Source of the DNA: Petralouisia muris
GTDB lineage: Bacteria; Bacillota; Clostridia; Lachnospirales; Lachnospiraceae
NCBI RefSeq assembly: GCF_004793545.1
Contig: NZ_SRYA01000003.1
Span: forward strand, 62,001-126,000
Length of the DNA: 64,000 bases
Reading direction: 5' to 3'
Part shown: positions 18,139 through 27,313 of the stretch, one piece after another
Position numbering within the stretch: the stretch's first letter is position 1
Layout: each line of letters opens with the position of its first letter
The notes under the pieces: model-generated
Databases searched by the model: none
What the model was told of the DNA's origin: nothing
The model's input: the letters and a program-made list of their open reading frames with translations, nothing else
Program-made: the position numbers and the translations under genes

Positions 18139-20073
18139 GTGAAAAACGGATTTATCAAAGTGGCGGCGGTGACGCCAAAAGTCAGGGTAGCCGACCCTGT
18201 CAGCAATAAACAGGCAATCATAGAGAAAATAGAAGAAGCGGAACGGCAGCGGGCAGTGGCAGTGGTTTTTCCGGAACTGTGCATTACCGGATATACCTGC
18301 GGGGACTTGTTTTTGATGGAGCCCCTGCTGACCCAGGCTAAGGAGGTTCTTTTGGATATTGCGGCAGAGACCAACGGAAAAAATATGCTGGTGTTTGTGG
18401 GGCTTCCCTTCGCATGGAAGGGGCGGCTTTACAATGTGGCGGCAGTTCTGGGAAATGGAGCTGTGCTGGGTTTGGTGCCTAAAACCTGCATCCCTAATTA
18501 CAATGAATTCTATGAGGGCCGCTATTTTACCCCTGGAAGGCAAGAAGCAGAAGAGGTGGCTCTGACAGAGGAGATTAAAGTTCCTATGGGCAGCCATTTG
18601 CTGTTTTGCGCAGACAGCATACCGGAACTGAAGATTGCCGTGGAAATCTGTGAAGATGTGTGGATTCCTGCGCCTCCCAGTATTTCCCATGCGCTGGCAG
18701 GAGCAAATCTGATTGTGAACCTGTCTGCCAGTGATGAGATTACCGGCAAAGATCGTTACCGGAAGAATCTGGTGGAAGGCCAATCTGCCAGATTGATCTG
18801 CGGTTATGTCTATGCCAGCGCAGGGGACGGGGAATCCACCCAGGATGTGGTATATTCCGGCCACAACATGATTGCGGAGAACGGGATTATGATTGCGGAG
18901 GCGGAGCGTTTCTGTAATCAGTCGGTGTATGGGGAAATTGACATCCAAAGGCTCACAGGGCAGCGCAGAAGAATGTCTACTTTTACAGGGCAGACAGACA
19001 ATTATCGGGAGATTCCTTTCCATCTGAAAAAAGAAGTCACAGAACTGACCCGTTTTGTAGATCCTTCTCCCTTTGTGCCAGGCAAGACAGAGGAACGAAA
19101 GAAGCGGTGCGAAGAAATTCTTTCGATCCAATCCATGGGACTGAAAAAAAGGCTGGAGCATACCGGCTGCAGCCATGCGGTAATCGGAATTTCCGGCGGG
19201 CTGGATTCTACCCTGGCGCTGCTTGTAACCGTGCGGGCGTTTGATTTGCTGGGATTGGAGCGGAAGGGAATCCATGCAGTTACCATGCCGGGATTTGGAA
19301 CTACAGACCGGACTTATGACAATGCAGTGAATCTGATCCGGCGTCTGGGGACAGATTTTCGTGAGGTAGATATCAAAGAAGCGGTACGGGTGCATTTTCG
19401 GGATATTGGTCATGAGGAGCGTCAGCATGACGTCACGTATGAAAACGGACAGGCAAGGGAGCGGACGCAGATTCTGATGGATATTGCCAATCAGGAAAAC
19501 GGCATGGTCATCGGCACCGGTGATATGTCAGAACTGGCATTGGGCTGGGCCACCTACAATGGGGATCACATGTCTATGTACGGGGTGAATGCTTCGGTTC
19601 CAAAGACATTGGTGCGCCATCTGGTACGGTATTATGCGGACGCCTGCGAGAATGCGGAATTGAAAAAAATTCTTCTGGATATCCTGGACACCCCCGTCAG
19701 TCCGGAGCTTCTGCCTCCGGAGGATGGGAAGATTTCTCAGAAAACGGAAGATATTGTAGGCCCATATGAGCTGCATGATTTCTTTTTGTACCATATGCTC
19801 CGCTCCGGCTTCGGCCCAGGCAAGATTTACCGGCTGGCAGCGTATGCCTTTGAGGGAAGGTACAGCGGAGAAGTTATTTTAAAATGGCTGAAGGTGTTTG
19901 TCCGGCGGTTTTTCTCCCAGCAGTTTAAGCGTTCCTGTCTGCCGGACGGGCCAAAGGTGGGAACTGTGGCTGTTTCGCCCAGAGGGGATCTCAGGATGCC
20001 CAGCGACGCCAGCAGCGCCCTCTGGATGGCGGAAATTCAGGAGCTGGAAAATCTTCTTCCTGATATAGGATGA
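18139..20073 (+). CDS. nadE: Glutamine-dependent NAD(+) synthetase
   Basis: Last step of NAD synthesis: amidates nicotinate adenine dinucleotide with ammonia released from glutamine. The N-terminal nitrilase-type glutaminase domain (about 1-290) shows the E-K-C triad contexts: FPELCITGY near 45, VPKTCIPNYNEFYE near 118 and VEICEDVW near 172. The C-terminal synthetase domain has the PP-loop GISGGLDSTLALL near 350 and TGDMSELALGW near 460. I place the start at GTG 18139, six bases after GAAAGGAG; an in-frame ATG at 18118 lies inside hslO without a ribosome site. 644 residues. Confidence 0.93.
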   Translation: MKNGFIKVAAVTPKVRVADPVSNKQAIIEKIEEAERQRAVAVVFPELCITGYTCGDLFLMEPLLTQAKEVLLDIAAETNGKNMLVFVGLPFAWKGRLYNVAAVLGNGAVLGLVPKTCIPNYNEFYEGRYFTPGRQEAEEVALTEEIKVPMGSHLLFCADSIPELKIAVEICEDVWIPAPPSISHALAGANLIVNLSASDEITGKDRYRKNLVEGQSARLICGYVYASAGDGESTQDVVYSGHNMIAENGIMIAEAERFCNQSVYGEIDIQRLTGQRRRMSTFTGQTDNYREIPFHLKKEVTELTRFVDPSPFVPGKTEERKKRCEEILSIQSMGLKKRLEHTGCSHAVIGISGGLDSTLALLVTVRAFDLLGLERKGIHAVTMPGFGTTDRTYDNAVNLIRRLGTDFREVDIKEAVRVHFRDIGHEERQHDVTYENGQARERTQILMDIANQENGMVIGTGDMSELALGWATYNGDHMSMYGVNASVPKTLVRHLVRYYADACENAELKKILLDILDTPVSPELLPPEDGKISQKTEDIVGPYELHDFFLYHMLRSGFGPGKIYRLAAYAFEGRYSGEVILKWLKVFVRRFFSQQFKRSCLPDGPKVGTVAVSPRGDLRMPSDASSALWMAEIQELENLLPDIG

Positions 20074-20163
20074 TTTGAATTCGCCAGTATTTGTCCGGGC
20101 AAATGCCGCCATACTGCAGCAGGCAGTTTATAAATATTTTATAGAATCTTTCTGTTTTCTTCA

Positions 20164-20191
20164 TTGCAATTGCCGCAGAAAGGATTAGAAT
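20164..20191 (+). promoter_or_regulatory. Likely promoter of the DUF5685-DnaJ-flavodoxin group
   Basis: TTGCAA (20164-20169), 16-base spacer, TAGAAT (20186-20191); 22 bases before the start codon, with GAGAGGATATT as ribosome site. Confidence 0.5.
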
Positions 20192-20213
20192 ATATTCATA
20201 CAGAGAGGATATT

Positions 20214-21053
20214 ATGTTTGGATATATTATTGTAAATAAACCGGAAATGAAGTTTAAGGAATTTGATCTTTATCAGTCCTATTACTGCGGGCTTTGCAAG
20301 ACGCTGAAGGATCGGTTCGGAAGAAGGGGGCAGATTACCTTAAGCTATGATATGACCTTTATGATTCTGCTGCTTACCAGCCTGTATGAACCGGGAACAG
20401 AGGTAAGCTGCCAGAAATGTATCGTTCATCCTTTCAGGAAGCATCCTGCAAGGGTCAATCGCTTTACGGAATACGGGGCGGATATGAATTTGCTCCTGTC
20501 CTATTATAAATGTCTGGATGACTGGGAGGATGAGCGTAAGGTTACAAAAAGGGCGCTTTCCCTTTTCCTGAAGAGAAAGTGCCAGAGCATTCAGGAATCT
20601 TATCCTGAGAAAGCGGCTCTCTTTCGGGAGAATCTGAAACAGCTTCGCGGACATGAGAGGGAAAACAGCAGGAATCTGGATGAGGCGTCAGGCTGCTTCG
20701 GCAGAATTATGGAAGAGGTTTTTGTCTGGCGCAAGGATGAGTGGGAGAGAGAGCTGCGGCGTCTGGGATTTTTTCTGGGAAAGTTTATCTATTTGATGGA
20801 CGCTTACGAGGATGCAGAGAAAGATAGAAAAAACGGCAATTACAATCTTTTTCTGGAGGATTTTGAAAAAGAGGGATTTGAAGAGAAAGCAGAAATGATT
20901 CTGCGCATGATGATGGCGGAATGCTCAAAAGCCTTTGAGCGTCTTCCCATTGTAGAGAATACAGAGATTCTGAGAAATATTTTATATTCCGGCGTCTGGT
21001 GCCGGTACGAATATGTGAAGAAGAACAGGGAGAGGAAAGTAACAGATGTATGA
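20214..21053 (+). CDS. DUF5685 family protein
   Basis: 279 residues. It begins [20 protein letters not shown] followed by YYCGLCKTL, the signature of DUF5685; further conserved parts are [18 protein letters not shown] and [17 protein letters not shown]. Cysteines in CGLC and in CQKC could bind metal. It is helical and probably cytosolic. In Lachnospiraceae this gene almost always precedes a J-domain protein with a cysteine-rich tail, as here, where the two overlap by 8 bases. Function unknown; the pairing suggests a dedicated chaperone-client or assembly role. Confidence 0.85.
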   Translation: MFGYIIVNKPEMKFKEFDLYQSYYCGLCKTLKDRFGRRGQITLSYDMTFMILLLTSLYEPGTEVSCQKCIVHPFRKHPARVNRFTEYGADMNLLLSYYKCLDDWEDERKVTKRALSLFLKRKCQSIQESYPEKAALFRENLKQLRGHERENSRNLDEASGCFGRIMEEVFVWRKDEWERELRRLGFFLGKFIYLMDAYEDAEKDRKNGNYNLFLEDFEKEGFEEKAEMILRMMMAECSKAFERLPIVENTEILRNILYSGVWCRYEYVKKNRERKVTDV

Positions 21054-21768
21054 TCCATATGCGGTGCTTGGGCTGAACCGGAACGCTACAGAGGAAGAGA
21101 TTAAGAAAGCCTATCGTTCCCTCAGCAGAAAATACCATCCCGACGCTAATGTGAACAATCCCAAGAAGGAACAGGCGGAAGAGAAGTTTAAAGAGATCCA
21201 GCAGGCGTATCAGCAGATTATGCGGGAAAAGGAGAGCGGCGCTTCCAGCGGTTACGGGCCGGGCGGTTATCATGGACAGAGCCAGGGAGGCTCTTCTGGA
21301 GATTACTGGGATTTCGGCGATTTTTTCGGCGGTTTCGGCGGTTTTCAGGAGCGTCAGAAAAGCAGGGCTTCTGGTCAGGATGAGGAGAGCGCTTACCAGC
21401 AGGCTGCCTCCAATTATATACGAAGCGGCCACTACAGAGAGGCATTGAATGTGTTAAACAGCATGAGCAGCCGGGACGCCCGCTGGCATTATCTGTATGC
21501 CATAGCCAATTCCGGCGCAGGCAATAATGTGGCGGCCTTGGAGGCGGCGCAGAAAGCCGTGTCTATGGAGCCTGGGAATATGGAGTATCAGCAGCTTTAT
21601 ACACAGCTTCAGAACGGGGGAAGCTGGTATGACGCCAGACGCCAGAGCTATGGGAGCCCTGCGGTCTTTGGCGGCGACTTTTGTATGAAGCTTTGTCTTG
21701 CAAATCTTGCATGCAATTTCTGCTGCGGGGGCGGCGGTCTTTGCTGCTGCGGAGCGCCCTATTGGTAA
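21046..21768 (+). CDS. J-domain protein with cysteine-rich C-terminus
   Basis: 240 residues. The N-terminal J domain (about 3-62) has the HPD motif in [12 protein letters not shown] Gly/Ser-rich linker (DFFGGFGGF, residues 80-105) and a TPR-like helical region follow ([20 protein letters not shown], then [15 protein letters not shown]). The end is unusually rich in cysteine: about 8 Cys in the last 30 residues ([15 protein letters not shown], then GGGLCCCG). It would recruit DnaK; the Cys tail could bind metal or anchor to membrane through acylation. It overlaps the DUF5685 gene. Confidence 0.88.
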   Translation: MYDPYAVLGLNRNATEEEIKKAYRSLSRKYHPDANVNNPKKEQAEEKFKEIQQAYQQIMREKESGASSGYGPGGYHGQSQGGSSGDYWDFGDFFGGFGGFQERQKSRASGQDEESAYQQAASNYIRSGHYREALNVLNSMSSRDARWHYLYAIANSGAGNNVAALEAAQKAVSMEPGNMEYQQLYTQLQNGGSWYDARRQSYGSPAVFGGDFCMKLCLANLACNFCCGGGGLCCCGAPYW

Positions 21769-21780
21769 GGAGGACGGAAT

Positions 21781-22296
21781 ATGGAGTATATGGTGGTGTA
21801 TTCCAGTATCACTGGCAATACGAAGAAAATTGCCACTGAGATTTTCAGTGCGCTTCCGGGGATGTCCAAGGATATGCAGAGCATGGCGGAATATAGGGGG
21901 AAGGATGCGGATATATTTTTTATCGGATTCTGGGTAGATCGGGGAACCTGTGATATTTCTGTGATTGATATGCTGTCGGAGCTTAAGGGAAAGAAAGTAG
22001 CGCTGTTCGGCACCTGCGGCCTGGGAAGAGGAGAAGATTATTTTAAGTCCATTGAACAGAAAGTAAAGGTGTGGATTCCTGACGACTGCCAATACCTGGG
22101 AACCTTTCTCTGCCAGGGAAAAATGCCCATGCAGGTGCGGGAAAATTATGAGATTCCCATGGAAGACCCGCAGCAGGAGGTATGGCGCAGGAAAATGCTT
22201 CGGAATTTTGATGAAGGGCTGTTTCATCCCAATGAGGAGGATTTGGTGCAGGCAAGAGAATTTGTAGAGCGGGTGCTGAATGGAAGCTGTTTATAA
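21781..22296 (+). CDS. Flavodoxin family protein, BilS-like
   Basis: 171 residues with a flavodoxin fold. The FMN phosphate loop is YSSITGNTKKIA near residue 8; FIGFWVDRGTCD near 49 and LFGTCGLGRGEDYF near 82 are the other FMN loops. The C-terminal GTFLCQGKMPMQVRENYE and NFDEGLFHPNEEDL segments match the group of gut-Firmicute flavodoxins that I know under the name BilS, partner of bilirubin reductase BilR. No bilR lies next to it, but an OYE with an HGDR motif is encoded at 37436-39442. It lies 12 bases after the J-domain gene. Family certain, BilS label moderate. Confidence 0.75.
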   Translation: MEYMVVYSSITGNTKKIATEIFSALPGMSKDMQSMAEYRGKDADIFFIGFWVDRGTCDISVIDMLSELKGKKVALFGTCGLGRGEDYFKSIEQKVKVWIPDDCQYLGTFLCQGKMPMQVRENYEIPMEDPQQEVWRRKMLRNFDEGLFHPNEEDLVQAREFVERVLNGSCL

Positions 22297-22491
22297 ATTT
22301 TGTGCAGGATGAAAGAAAAAAGCGGAGTTTTGTCCCCTTCATATGAGGAAGTGGAGGGGACGAGGGTAATAACAAACAGCAGAAACTTTATACTGTCTGA
22401 TTTCCAATCAGCTACACATAAAATGCCCAACAAAAAAGAACTAGCAACTATGCTGATTCTTCTTTGTTTCTTATTTATTAATCAATTTGCT

Positions 22492-22839
22492 TTATTCGCC
22501 ATTGCCTAATCTGGTTTTTAAATCCTCTATACTGGAGAAGTCTGACCTTTCAAGGATAGCGGACAGATATTCGTTTGCTTCTTCCTCTGTAAAGCATTCT
22601 AAATCCTTCATGCTTAACACGCCAAGCGCAAGAGACATCAGTTCTGGGTTTTTCTTTGCCCACAGTTTTATAATCGTTTCATCCGCAACCACGGGGGTTA
22701 CTATGACAATGAACCGTTCACTATCAACGGTTTTTACAAATATGGCGTCTGCTTCTTCATACAATGATATGTCTGAAAATATTGTATGATGCTCATTCAT
22801 AATGTCCACAAGGAAATCTTTTAAATCGTTTTTGTGCAT
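22492..22839 (-). CDS. Small hypothetical protein in AT-rich islet
   Basis: 115 residues from the ATG at 22839, which has GAGGGGAGGAA about 5 bases upstream. It is acidic, with no signal peptide or membrane segment. Visible segments are DIMNEHHTIFSDISLYEEADAI, FIVIVTPVVADETIIKLWAKK, and a C-terminal FTEEEANEYLSAILERSD helix. I do not recognise the family. It is AT-rich compared with its neighbours and is divergent from the ribbon-helix-helix gene at 22977 across a palindromic AT-rich spacer, which suggests the two share a control region. Confidence 0.6.
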   Translation of the reverse strand: MHKNDLKDFLVDIMNEHHTIFSDISLYEEADAIFVKTVDSERFIVIVTPVVADETIIKLWAKKNPELMSLALGVLSMKDLECFTEEEANEYLSAILERSDFSSIEDLKTRLGNGE

Positions 22840-22896
22840 GATAATTCCTCCCCTCGCAATAACCAATATGTTCCTTTCTTAAATAAAACATAAAAT

Positions 22897-22936
22897 ATAG
22901 TATAAAAAATAATATATTTATAATATTTTATACTAT
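22897..22936. promoter_or_regulatory. Inverted-repeat operator candidate between divergent genes
   Basis: ATAGTATAAAA (22897-22907) and TTTTATACTAT (22926-22936) are perfect 11-bp arms around an 18-base AT-only spacer. The outer sequences ATAAAAT/ATTTTAT extend the symmetry with a 3-base slip. Such repeats suit dimeric ribbon-helix-helix proteins, and one is encoded 40 bases downstream, so autoregulation is likely. This is an inference. Confidence 0.5.
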
Positions 22937-22976
22937 CATATTTTATATTACAATAAAAAACAGAAGGTGATATAAA

Positions 22977-23153
22977 ATGTTTAAATTAAAAAAAGAATAT
23001 ATAGAGTATGAGAACAAATCTTTGCGTTTGCCTAAAGATTTGATAGAAAAGGTTCAAGCACTGGCGGATGAAAATCAAATGTCATTTAATAAAGTTGTTA
23101 TCCAATGTATTGAATACGCGTTAGAAAATACTGAAAAGAAAGAGAATAATTAA
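22977..23153 (+). CDS. Small ribbon-helix-helix (CopG/Arc-like) DNA-binding protein
   Basis: 58 residues. The core EYENKSLRLPKDLIEKVQAL then ADENQMSFNKVVIQCIEYAL has the RHH arrangement: a short strand (KSLRLP), helix A (KDLIEKVQALADEN) and helix B (SFNKVVIQCIEYALEN), with the Ser-x-N cap before helix B. The ribosome site AAGGTG lies about 8 bases upstream. Proteins like this act as autorepressors of plasmid or toxin-antitoxin genes, or as orphan regulators. No obvious toxin follows; the divergent 115-residue protein at 22492 is the only candidate partner. Base composition is AT-rich. Confidence 0.7.
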   Translation: MFKLKKEYIEYENKSLRLPKDLIEKVQALADENQMSFNKVVIQCIEYALENTEKKENN

Positions 23154-23185
23154 AAATAATCATAGAGTAAAGAAATAGTAAGGAA

Positions 23186-23340
23186 CTATTCAAGGGATAT
23201 TCCAAGAAATGCATTTTGGAACATCCCTTTTTCTATTCTGGGTTTGGCATAAGAATCCATACGATCCAGTATCCGATCGCCTTTCAATTGATCTCCAAAA
23301 AATGCGCCCGATTGCCACGTTGTTCCATTTAAGGATTTAT
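23186..23340 (-). pseudogene. Possible protein-coding remnant of about 50 codons
   Basis: On the minus strand the frame reads NGTTWQSGAFFGDQLKGDR then ILDRMDSYAKPRIEKGMFQN before a stop. This looks protein-like (balanced composition, amphipathic), but its only in-frame ATG lies inside the ABC permease gene on the other strand and no ribosome site is present. It may be the 3' end of a deleted gene. I do not recognise the family. Confidence 0.25.
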
Positions 23341-23390
23341 TAATATTTTTAGTATTATAATATTGGCAGAACCAAGGAAAGGAGCATCCC

Positions 23391-25784
23391 ATGTATTTTA
23401 GAATATTAAGAAAAGATTTAAAACGAAAGAAATCCATCCATTTGATTCTGCTGGCGTTTATTTTTTTATCCACCATGTTTATCGCAGGAAGCTTGAATAA
23501 CTTTGCGGTAATTTTAAACGGAGTGGAAAACTTTATGGATCAGTCAGGGCTTGGCGATTTCCTGATTGTAACCTTAGGGGGCAGCAAGGAGGAGCTTTCA
23601 GAAAATGACAAGGATATTGAAGAATTTTTAAAGGATCAAGAGCAGGAAATTAATTATACGGTAGACGATCAACTATTTTTTACAGAAAATCAGTTGAAAA
23701 CAGAGGACGGGGAGAAAGTAGTTCTGGGCGGAACTTCAATTTTGAATTCCTTTGACATCCGGCAGCAGAAGTTTTATGATAAGGAAAATCGGGAAATTAC
23801 TCATATGGAAGATGGAATGATTTATGTAAGCCAGAAGCTGGCAGATAAGAATTATCTGACAGCGGGAGATAAGCTGAGGATTCAGTGTGAGAATGGATAC
23901 GAAAAGGAATTTGAAGTGGCGGGAGAATTGAAGGATGCGTTTCTGGGCTCCGATCAGATGGGCGTCAAGCGGTGCGTGTTAAGCAGCGGCGATTTTGAGG
24001 AATTGTTAATGGAAAGCGGTCTTCCTTATGGAAGGATGTATTCTGTGGTCTGCAAAGACGCTGAAGCGTTCCAGACAGCGTACAGCAACTGCGATTTCAG
24101 TGAGTTGTTCAGCGGCAGCAGAGATTTGGTGAAAACCACTTATGTAATGGAAATGGTGATTGCGGCGGTCATTTTGCTGGTTAGTATCTGTTTGATTGCC
24201 ATATCTGTCATTATGCTTCGGTTTACCATAGTGTTTACCATCAATGAAGATTTCAAAGAGATTGGCATTATGAAAGCAATCGGCATCCAGGACAGCTCCA
24301 TCCGCAAGCTCTATATCGCAAAATATTTTGTGTTGGCGCTGGCGGGCGCTATGGGAGGATTTGCAGCCAGCATCCCCTTTAGCAAGGGCTTGCTGCTTCA
24401 GGTAACAGAAAAAATTGTAATGGAAGAGGGCGGCGGAAATGTTTTGTTTCATCTGCTGGTCAGTGTTCTAATTGTAGGGGTGATCGTGGCGTTTGGCTAT
24501 TGGAGCACTGGAAAAATCAGGAAATTCAGTCCCATGGACGCCATTCGCAGCGGAAATAACGGAGAACGGTTCCGGAAAAAGGGGATTTTACAATTGAAGG
24601 GTTCTCGTAGAAAGGCCACAACGTTTTTGGCCTGCAATGATGTGATCAGCGAGCTTAGAAAATATATGGTATTGCTTGTCACCAGCATGATTGGAGTGTG
24701 GCTGGTAGTAATGCCTGTAAATACAATTAACACCCTTAGCTCTGAAAAGATTGGGGCCTGGTTCGGTTTGACAGAGTGCGATTTTTTCCTGGTGGATGAA
24801 GAAAAAGTGGCAAAGCTGATTGCCCAGGGGACGAAGCAGGGCTGGTATGATTATCTGGAAGAGTCCAAAGAACGGCTGCAAAAGGATGGAATCGAGGTGG
24901 AAAGAGCCTCTACAGAGGTTTATTTTAAGCTTCGGGTGAGAAAAGGGGAGAAGTTCTATAAATCCTTTGCGATACAGGGATTGGGAACTTCTGCGGATCA
25001 GTATTTTTATGACGAGGGCCAACCGCCCATTTACGATAATGAGATTGCAATGACCCATATTGTAGCGGAAAAAATTGGAGCCGGACTGGGAGACACCGTT
25101 TACATTACCAGCGGCGGCGAGGAAAAACCTTATCTGCTCACAGCTCTCTATCAGTCCATGAACAATATGGGAGAAGGAATCCGTTTTGTGGAACAGGCAG
25201 AACTGGATTACAGTGAAGGAACAGGAGGCTTTGGAACGCAGATTATGCTGAAGCGGGAAGCAGACAGGGAGCAGCTTTCCGATGTGATAAAGAGGGCGGA
25301 AAAATTATTTCCAAGGGTCCAGGTGAAGACCACGAAAGAATTTATCAGCAATATGATTGGAGATATTGCAGGAAGGATTGAACCACTGAAGCTGTTGATT
25401 CTGGCAGTGGTAATTGCCATCAACGTTTTTGTGGTAGTGCTGATGCAAAAAATGTTTCTGATTCGAGAACGGGGAGAAATTGGGATGCTGAAATCCATTG
25501 GATTTTCCAACGGCGCATTGATTGGATGGCAGATCAAGCGGATTATGCTGGTGCTGTTTTTGGGAATTGTGCTGGGAACTCTCACCGGTGCGCCTTTTTC
25601 TGAAATAACATCAGGACGGGTATTTCAGATGATGGGAGCGGAGAAAATTGAATTTGTCATCAATCCTCTGGAAATTTATGCAGTGTATCCTGCCTCGCTT
25701 TTTTGCATTACGGTGCTGGCGTGTGCCATTACCATGCGAAGGGTAAAAACCGTATCCGTGCAGGAAATGAATCATATTGTATAA
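23391..25784 (+). CDS. FtsX-like ABC transporter permease
   Basis: 797 residues, two FtsX domains. A first membrane helix lies at about 18-38, followed by a large extracellular domain to about 255, three helices at about 260-380 (including the FtsX region with EIGIMKAIGIQDSSIRKLY), a central helix near 425-445, a second extracellular domain to ~660, and three C-terminal helices with GEIGMLKSIGFSN near 700. This is the 8-helix, MacB/LolC-like duplicated form rather than the 10-helix BceB form. Ribosome site AAAGGAG precedes the ATG. With the ATPase, response regulator and kinase downstream it forms a four-gene stress-response or antimicrobial-resistance module. Substrate unknown. Confidence 0.87.
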   Translation: MYFRILRKDLKRKKSIHLILLAFIFLSTMFIAGSLNNFAVILNGVENFMDQSGLGDFLIVTLGGSKEELSENDKDIEEFLKDQEQEINYTVDDQLFFTENQLKTEDGEKVVLGGTSILNSFDIRQQKFYDKENREITHMEDGMIYVSQKLADKNYLTAGDKLRIQCENGYEKEFEVAGELKDAFLGSDQMGVKRCVLSSGDFEELLMESGLPYGRMYSVVCKDAEAFQTAYSNCDFSELFSGSRDLVKTTYVMEMVIAAVILLVSICLIAISVIMLRFTIVFTINEDFKEIGIMKAIGIQDSSIRKLYIAKYFVLALAGAMGGFAASIPFSKGLLLQVTEKIVMEEGGGNVLFHLLVSVLIVGVIVAFGYWSTGKIRKFSPMDAIRSGNNGERFRKKGILQLKGSRRKATTFLACNDVISELRKYMVLLVTSMIGVWLVVMPVNTINTLSSEKIGAWFGLTECDFFLVDEEKVAKLIAQGTKQGWYDYLEESKERLQKDGIEVERASTEVYFKLRVRKGEKFYKSFAIQGLGTSADQYFYDEGQPPIYDNEIAMTHIVAEKIGAGLGDTVYITSGGEEKPYLLTALYQSMNNMGEGIRFVEQAELDYSEGTGGFGTQIMLKREADREQLSDVIKRAEKLFPRVQVKTTKEFISNMIGDIAGRIEPLKLLILAVVIAINVFVVVLMQKMFLIRERGEIGMLKSIGFSNGALIGWQIKRIMLVLFLGIVLGTLTGAPFSEITSGRVFQMMGAEKIEFVINPLEIYAVYPASLFCITVLACAITMRRVKTVSVQEMNHIV

Positions 25785-25859
25785 ATAGTTCGGGCAGAAA
25801 ATCAATGGACTGGCAGGATGGATACCATGCAGTAAAAACGATAGAACAGGAGAGCGGAA

Positions 25860-26618
25860 ATGAAAGAAGCATTGTATGTAAAAGATTTGTGTAAGACCTA
25901 CGTGATAAATAAAAGGCAGAATAATGTATTGAAAAATGTAAATTTAACGATTTATCAGGGAGAGATGGTAGCGGTGATGGGACCCTCGGGTTCCGGAAAA
26001 TCTACCCTTTTGTACAGTGTATCCGGCATGGACCGGCCCACGGCAGGCGAGGTGCTGCTGGCTGGAAAGCGGATTACCGATTTGAAAGAAAAGGATTTGG
26101 CACAGGTACGCCTGACGAGCATGGGATTTATTTTCCAGCAGATGCATATGCTGAAAAATCTTTCCATTATGGATAATATTCTGCTTCCAGCCTATCAGGC
26201 TGGGGGAGGCCGCAGCAGACAGGAAATTAATGAATTCTGCATGGCGCTGATGCGGAAGTTGGGAATCAGCGATGTGGCGCAAAATGATATTACCGAGGTT
26301 TCCGGCGGGCAGCTTCAGCGGGCCTGCATCTGCCGGAGCCTGATTAATCAGCCTGGGATTCTCTTCGCAGATGAGCCTACCGGAGCCCTGAATCGGAGTG
26401 CATCAGAGGATGTGATGGAGGAATTAAATAAGCTGAACCAGGAAGGCGTCACTATGATGCTGGTGACCCATGACATGAAAGTAGCTGCAAAATGCAGCAG
26501 AGTGCTGTATATTGTAGATGGAAATATTAAGGGAGAACTGGAAATGGAAGACGGGGACGGCCAGGAGAAATTCCGGGAGCGGAAGCTGAATCACTGGTTG
26601 ATTGAGATGGGCTGGTAA
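25860..26618 (+). CDS. ABC transporter ATP-binding protein (MacB/LolD type)
   Basis: 252 residues. Walker A GPSGSGKST near residue 40, Q-loop FIFQQMHML near 92, signature EVSGGQLQRA near 145, Walker B ILFADEPTGALN near 165 and the H-loop VTHD near 200 are all intact, so it should hydrolyse ATP. The short ASAC-type domain with SGMDRPTAGEV places it in the LolD/MacB/FtsE group that pairs with FtsX permeases, here the gene just upstream. The gap of 75 bases holds an AGGAGAG ribosome site. The TCS genes follow. Confidence 0.93.
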   Translation: MKEALYVKDLCKTYVINKRQNNVLKNVNLTIYQGEMVAVMGPSGSGKSTLLYSVSGMDRPTAGEVLLAGKRITDLKEKDLAQVRLTSMGFIFQQMHMLKNLSIMDNILLPAYQAGGGRSRQEINEFCMALMRKLGISDVAQNDITEVSGGQLQRACICRSLINQPGILFADEPTGALNRSASEDVMEELNKLNQEGVTMMLVTHDMKVAAKCSRVLYIVDGNIKGELEMEDGDGQEKFRERKLNHWLIEMGW

Positions 26619-26639
26619 CAAGAGGGACGGCGGTGAAAC

Positions 26640-27302
26640 ATGGCGGATATTATTGTAGTGGAAGATCATGAAGAACTGGGAGAATTGCTTTCGGATTTCC
26701 TGCAGGCAGAGGGGTATGATGTGTACCTGGCCGGGTCCGGGGAAGAGGGCCTGGAAATCTATGAGGCAGAAGGAGCAAAACTAATCATTCTGGATGTGAT
26801 GCTTCCAGGACTGGACGGGTTCGGCGTATGCAGCAAAATTCGTCAGCAAGGCAACACGCCCATTATTATTGTAAGCGCAAAGGGTGGGAAAGAAGACAAG
26901 CTGAACGGACTTTTGCAGGGGGCGGATGATTATATTGAGAAGCCTTATGATATTGACATTCTGATGGCAAAGGTTAAAGGGATTTTTCAGAGAAGATATT
27001 CTGCAGATGAAATTACAGAGGGAAATCTGCGGCTGGATAAGGTGGGAAGGCACATCTATCAGGATGGAAAAGAAGTTTCTATGACAGCCAGAGAATTTGA
27101 CCTGCTGCTGTATCTGATGGAAAATAAGGGAAAAGCCATACCAAAAGAGGAACTATTCTGCAAAATTTGGGGATGTGACAGTGAAAGCGAGATTCAGACC
27201 TTGACGGTGCATATCCGGTGGCTGCGGGAAAAGCTGGAGCAAAATCCCCAAAAGCCCCAGCGGATTCTGACTGTCTGGGGAATCGGATACCGGTTTGGGT
27301 AA
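26640..27302 (+). CDS. OmpR-family response regulator
   Basis: 220 residues. The receiver domain (about 1-115) has the acidic pair in VVEDHEE, the phospho-acceptor Asp in LIILDVMLPGLDG near residue 51, and the SAKGG Lys near 82. The C-terminal winged helix (about 125-220) has LTAREFDLLLYLMEN-like and QTLTVHIRWLREKL segments. It begins 21 bases after the ATPase stop and is followed after 11 bases by its histidine kinase. It likely activates the upstream transporter operon in response to the transported compound or to damage. Confidence 0.93.
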   Translation: MADIIVVEDHEELGELLSDFLQAEGYDVYLAGSGEEGLEIYEAEGAKLIILDVMLPGLDGFGVCSKIRQQGNTPIIIVSAKGGKEDKLNGLLQGADDYIEKPYDIDILMAKVKGIFQRRYSADEITEGNLRLDKVGRHIYQDGKEVSMTAREFDLLLYLMENKGKAIPKEELFCKIWGCDSESEIQTLTVHIRWLREKLEQNPQKPQRILTVWGIGYRFG

Positions 27303-27313
27303 GGAGATGCTGC

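Noticed and set aside
18073-19428. A 451-residue open frame on the minus strand
   Set aside because: It lies antisense to nadE, whose motifs are complete; its composition (His-, Cys- and Pro-rich) is typical of a shadow frame.
22300-22509. A 69-codon plus-strand frame after the flavodoxin gene
   Set aside because: It starts inside the flavodoxin tail region, has no ribosome site and no recognisable sequence; the stretch is best called non-coding.
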